A stretch of 64,000 nt of DNA from contig JXTC01000144.1 of NCBI GenBank assembly GCA_002914845.1, positions 186,015 through 250,014 on the forward strand, given 5' to 3'. Source of the stretch: Trema orientale. Its lineage: Eukaryota > Streptophyta > Magnoliopsida > Rosales > Cannabaceae. Within the stretch, counting starts at the first letter, position 1; the number at the start of each line of letters is the position of its first letter. The notes beneath the pieces are model-generated. The model was given only the letters and a program-made list of their open reading frames with translations, was not told where the DNA came from and did not search any database. The translations under genes were made by a program, and so were the position numbers. This document shows, piece after piece, positions 59,695-64,000 of this stretch.

Positions 59695-60420
59695 AAAGTG
59701 GTATTTTTCTAAAATATTTTAAAGTAGTATTTTTGTAATAAACTTTTTGGAAGTGATATTATTCTAAATAAAAATTTTGAAAGTAGTATTTTTATAAGTG
59801 GTATTTTTTAATAAAATTTTAGAAACAATATTTTTCTAAAGAATTTTTTGAAAATGGTATTTTTATAGTTACAAAGCATGTTTATGTTTTTTTCGTTTTT
59901 TAAAACAAAAAATGATTTGGTAGTTACCAAGCAAGTTTCTAATTTCTAAAATTTAAAAAAAAAAAAAAAATTTTGTTTTAAATTTTTTTAGCAAAAAAAT
60001 ATGAAGTTTATCCGAGCATAACCTAAGTGGTTGCTGGAATGCCCAGCCATATTTGAATACAGCTTTTAATTTTTCGTTTTAGAAATTGAAAACAAAAAAC
60101 AAAAATTTTATTTATGTTTTGAAATTTTAAAAATTAAAAACTTGCTTGTTAACACACCAAATCACTTTTAGTTTTTTTTTTTTTTTTTTTAAAAAAAGAA
60201 ATAAACATGCTTGTTAACTATAAAACTTAATTAGGAAAATACCATTTCAAAAAAATTATTTTATAAAATTATCATTTTTAAAATTTCGTTTAGAAAAGTA
60301 ACATTTATAGAATATTGCTTTTCAAATTTGGTTTAGAAAAATATCACTTTAAAATTTTATTTACAAAAATATCACTTGAAAAAATTTATTTCGAAATTTA
60401 TTTACAAAAAGATCACTTGA
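59695..60420. mobile_element. Large imperfect palindrome (fold-back element)
   Basis: AAGCATGTTTATGTTTTTTT near 59873 pairs in reverse with AATAAACATGCTTGTTAACT near 60210. AAATGATTTGGTAGTTACCA then AGCAAGTTTCTAATTTCTAA pairs with the region around ACTTGCTTGTTAACACACCA then AATCACTTTTAG. Outside these arms both sides carry degenerate GTATTTTTnTAA / AAAAATATCACTT repeats in opposite orientation. The total arm length is therefore about 270 bp around a ~165-bp loop. Confidence 0.65.
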
Positions 60421-60484
60421 ATTTGATGCTAATTATTAAATATTAATTTTTTAACTGAATTAGTTATACAAGTCAATTTAGGAT

Positions 60485-60661
60485 AAAAATCGGAACACCA
60501 AAATTTTGCACCAAAAACTTATACTAGTGATGTGGCATTATTTTTAGCCACATAATTTTAAATGGTGTGATCCTACTTTAAAAAAAAAAATGTAGTTGAA
60601 ATGAATGTCACTTCATATGGTATAAGTTTTTAGTGTAAGATATTTGTGTCCCAGCATTAGT
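60485..60661. mobile_element. MITE, second copy of the 26059-26236 family
   Basis: CGGAACACCAAAATTTTGCA then CCAAAAACTTATACTAGTGA on the left faces TATAAGTTTTTAGTGTAAGA and GTGTCCCAGCATTA on the right. The subterminal GATGTGGCATTA is shared with the other copy. Confidence 0.75.
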
Positions 60662-60769
60662 CAATTTAAAATTATGTTTTGGCTTTATTTGTGCTGTGCT
60701 AATGGTGCCATGCTGATCTGAAATTGGCCTAGGTGCAAAAAAGCTAGTTCCAATACATGATATAGTGGA

Positions 60770-60774
<5 letters not shown>

Positions 60775-60817
<43 letters not shown>
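60775..60817. repeat. (TA)n microsatellite
   Basis: About twenty-one TA units, closely followed by a single N (near 60827). Confidence 0.95.
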
Positions 60818-60820
<3 letters not shown>

Positions 60821-61179
60821 GATATTNTTAATTTGTTAAGGGCTTTTAATTAAGTGAAATTTTGATTGATTATAGCTAGGTATCAATGATATCTAAAATC
60901 TTAGCACTACAGCGCTAATTAATGACACCAAATTTAGCCACTAATTAGTAGGCTTAATTAAAGCCCAGCAACGTTGTTGATTCAACCGATCATAAAAGCT
61001 ACTTATCTTACCTCTATCGCAGTTATAGATGGTTTAAGAGTCGTGATTATTGAAATATATATCATTCCTATGACTTCTTTTGATTGATATACATCTTCAG
61101 TAGTATAAATATAAATAAGTAACACCCTTCATTTGTCTGATGTCTCTCAATTTTTTTCTCTAATAATCGGTCTTATTTT

Positions 61180-61565
61180 ATTGGATTAATTGCCTTATTA
61201 ATTCTAAACTATACGAAAATGTCACATTTTTCTTAAATTTTTGTTTTGTTTTTTTTTTAAGGATAAATTTTTGTTTTTGGTCATAACTAATGAACTTTTA
61301 AAACCGTTTTTTTTAGTCGTTTGTAACATTTTATTTTAAATATATGACAGAAATTACTAAAACGATACTCGTTCAGAGTACGGGGACCAATCCTCTAGTT
61401 AACTTATTGTATGAAATTACTTTAATTGAACAAATGTAAATGACAAAAGTTTTTAGTGACTAAAGGAAACGATTTAAAAATTCAAGGACCAAAAATAATA
61501 TAGAATTCAAGAACAAAATAAGATTTTATAAATAGTTTAAAGACAACTGAATAAAGGTCAATTAC
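61180..61565. mobile_element. Fold-back element with long imperfect arms
   Basis: TTTTTGGTCATAACTAATGA and TTTTTTAGTCGTTT on the left pair with the reverse of TTTTTAGTGACTAAAGGAAA and TTCAAGGACCAAAAATAAT on the right. Outer AATTGCCTTATT and AATAAAGGTCAATT also pair. It is non-coding. Confidence 0.6.
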
Positions 61566-62703
61566 AAATATATCTTCTGTAATTTTTTTCAATAATATAC
61601 ATTCTTAGAAACTGCAATCCCATATAAAGTTTCAGTTTGCGGTTTTTAAATATAATTTTGGTAAAAATAGTTTTATTGATGAAAATACTTTCATCGTTTA
61701 GTGTTTTGAACCAGATTTTCAAACGGCTTCAAAATTAATAAAAGCTATTGTCTGTTTTCAATTTTTTAAAAAAAATTAATTCAGAAGATGTTTGGAAATA
61801 GCTTCTCTTTCAAAGCACTGAAGAAATTTTGTTAATTATTTTTTTCCCCAAAATTAGATGATTTAAAGATTAAATTGTAACTAATGATACAATCTCAATA
61901 AATGAAGTGTAATTAACAAAAATACATGATTGAATTTTTTAACTTTGAAAAATTGCGGCAAATATATTTGTAATTGAACTAATCGATTTGGGATTAAAAT
62001 ATATATTAGCTATAGGCTATGTATAGCTATCACAATTCCGGGTCAGAATTAACATTCTCCCCTCCAAAATAAACGTAAAAAATAAAAATGAGAAACGTGT
62101 TATTCTTGAGGCGGCTCGCTATGGATATATAGCTCCTATAACTCGAAGTTAGAATCATGTGAAAAAGTGTACCTTCCATAATAACAAATTGCCATGTTTA
62201 CATGAAAATGTCAAAAAATTATAAGAACTGGCAGCCGCAAATTGAGGCCAAAGTCTAAACCAAAAAGTGCAAACTTGGAGGATTTGATAAATCCAACATT
62301 TATTTGGACCCCACAACTTAACAAAATCAATAGAAATTTCCGGGTTAGACTTGTAAATTCTTGTTAAATTTCAATGCATCAATGTGCAACCGACGTTTAT
62401 ATGCCATCATTTTAAAATTTTAGGAGGTGAGTGGGGACATACAAATTTTAGATGTTTAAGTCAAATTTTAGATGTGGATAACATGATGAATACACTAGGA
62501 CAATGTAATTAGACAATTGATTTGTTTCATGTTTCCCAAAATGACTTACTATGGCTATTTGGCATGACTTTGAATTAGAAGCCAACTTTTGGTTTTTTGA
62601 CGCCGAAAACCTGTCAAGATTAAATACAAAAGCAGTTTTTAGCCTTTGGACTTTAGAGGAGCCCATGGGCGTAGTTACACTATGGCCAAGGGCCGAATTC
62701 TGG
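61566..62703. other. AT-rich intergenic DNA
   Basis: I see no gene, RNA or bounded element. The opposed frames near 62448-62796 overlap each other and match nothing known to me. Confidence 0.45.
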
Positions 62704-63042
62704 CATATTTATATTTTGTATTTTGACACTTTATTCAAATTATATTTTATATTTTTGTTATTATCAACATTAGTCCTTAAATTTGAAATCTGTTAAAAAT
62801 TTATATCCTGACACCAATTTAGAGCGATTAATTTATTAAGATATCACTTAAAAAATTAAAAATAAACTGTATAACAACTGAATAGAGAATAAGTTTATTA
62901 AATCATCTAGATAAATTAACTGCTCTAAATTGGTGTCAGAGTATAAATTTGTAACAGATTTTAAATCTAAAGGTCAATGTTGATAATAACCAAAACACAA
63001 GGTATAAATTAAACAATGTCAAAATACAAAGTATAAAAATGA
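62704..63042. mobile_element. Fold-back element with ~130-bp arms
   Basis: TATTTTGTATTTTGACACTT and later GTTATTATCAACATTAGTCC then CTGACACCAATTTAGAGC on the left face GCTCTAAATTGGTGTCAGAG, GTCAATGTTGATAATAACCA and GTCAAAATACAAAGTATAA on the right. The loop is about 80 bases. The arms remain 85-90% alike by eye. Confidence 0.85.
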
Positions 63043-64000
63043 CACTATCCCTAATATAAATTATAATAGGAGAAAGTTCATTACCATGAGAATTACAAAG
63101 TATAATAAAAGATTTTATTTGTTATATCTTTATGTATATTTATTAGAAAGTTAATGATTAGATAACAAAAATAAAAATAGAACGAGAACCAAAAAGGTGT
63201 AATGGATTTTTTCTAGAACTGAATTCTCATTGTATTGAAGTTCATTACGTTTTAAAAAAAACATCTATAGCATCGTAACAAGTTTCTCCTAACCGGAATT
63301 TGTGCCACCAAAAAAATGTAGTGGTAATTAGATAGAGAAAAGAAAGAGATTTAATGTGAGTCTTTATTTGCCAATTATTAGAGATTTGTTTATGAGATCA
63401 GTATTCATCTTTCGTTATATGTGCCATTGGTATGTTTTACACTTTTATTTTGTTCAAAATTTTTTTTATGCCCTCTCTTAAACGAGAACACAATTGAATG
63501 TTTAATTTGATATAAACAAAAAACTGTGAGTTTTGTCGCTAAAACACTAAGGTAGCATTTGGTTGCTAAACAAAAATGGAAAAGGAATGAGAATGGTAAT
63601 AGGAATGAAATGAGAGTTGGAATGGAATAGCAAAAAAAATTGATTGAGTTGTTTGGTTAATATGTTGAAATCAGTGTCTGAATGAGGATTACTGTATTTG
63701 GTTTATTATGGAATAGAATGGAATTAACATTATATAGACGAAAATACCATTACTATTAGAAAATTGGTATAAATGTTAAATTGGTACAAAAATTGATTCA
63801 TTTATTCATTTATGTATTTTTGCATTAGAAGATTCCTTTTTAAAAAAATAAAAATTTTAAAAGTAGATATATCATTTCTGCTCCTTTTTTTTAATTATAA
63901 ATTATAGTAAAAATTATATATTTATATGTAGTATATGAGTGTAAAGTGGCACTACCTAGTCAATGATACAGTATAAGAGTGCATTGGATATTCTATAATT
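63043..64000. other. AT-rich DNA; possible MITE end near 63552
   Basis: GGTAGCATTTGGTTGCTAAA at 63552, followed by GGAATGAGAATGG-type repeats, resembles the left end of a common class of plant MITE with TTTGG termini. The matching end would lie beyond the window. Nothing else recognised. Confidence 0.3.

Noticed and set aside
62448-62796. Opposed 72- and 81-codon frames as genes
   Set aside because: They overlap in antisense. One runs into the arm of a fold-back element, and neither has recognisable domains.

Overview
This window is nuclear DNA from a flowering plant, most likely a core eudicot. It is very AT-rich, its genes are split by many small GT-AG introns, and three of the four gene models match Arabidopsis-type plant proteins closely. 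Short runs of N (31565-31615, and single Ns near 156 and 60827) mark it as draft assembly. I cannot name the species from the sequence.

Four host genes can be read exon by exon. (1) The C-terminal 574 residues or so of the RNA cytidine acetyltransferase NAT10/Kre33 lie on the + strand (489-9250); the 5' part is outside the window. (2) The plant-specific 24 kDa (FAd/MGP1-type) subunit of mitochondrial ATP synthase lies on the - strand (15094-19074; 7 exons, 240 aa). (3) The plastid A-type Fe-S carrier IscA/CpISCA lies on the - strand (30165-33460; 3 exons, 174 aa). (4) A Rab7-class small GTPase of the RABG group lies on the - strand (37004-40486; 7 exons, 207 aa, including a 27-nt microexon that carries the P-loop). 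All splice junctions chosen are phase-consistent. The four proteins do not form one pathway. The order matters more: as I recall, genes 1 and 3 are neighbours in Arabidopsis (At1g10490/At1g10500) and genes 2 and 4 are neighbours at another locus (At2g21870/At2g21880). Here the two pairs are interleaved, which suggests an unfractionated ancestral block.

The rest is a graveyard of transposable elements. Non-autonomous Mutator-like elements with long inverted ends dominate, several with readable 9-bp target duplications: 2949-4267, 11071-12597, 26367-26540, 53748-55552 and 56166-59494. A ~5 kb element of similar style (about 20805-25765) is filled with TTGAC/GTCAA motifs. A 6 kb hAT transposon (41814-47875) has an 8-bp duplication and a decayed zf-BED/hATC transposase. 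There are two tRNA-derived SINEs, a LINE fragment split by a solo LTR, a poly(A)-tailed non-LTR insertion, a copia-like LTR with its primer-binding site, and many fold-back MITEs.

The most unusual structure is at 53.7-59.5 kb. Two related Mutator-like elements, 0.6 kb apart and in the same orientation, carry arrays of a ~74-bp hairpin-forming repeat. The larger copy has a second repeat block and an exon-like captured fragment. I found no CRISPR array, rRNA or intact tRNA gene.
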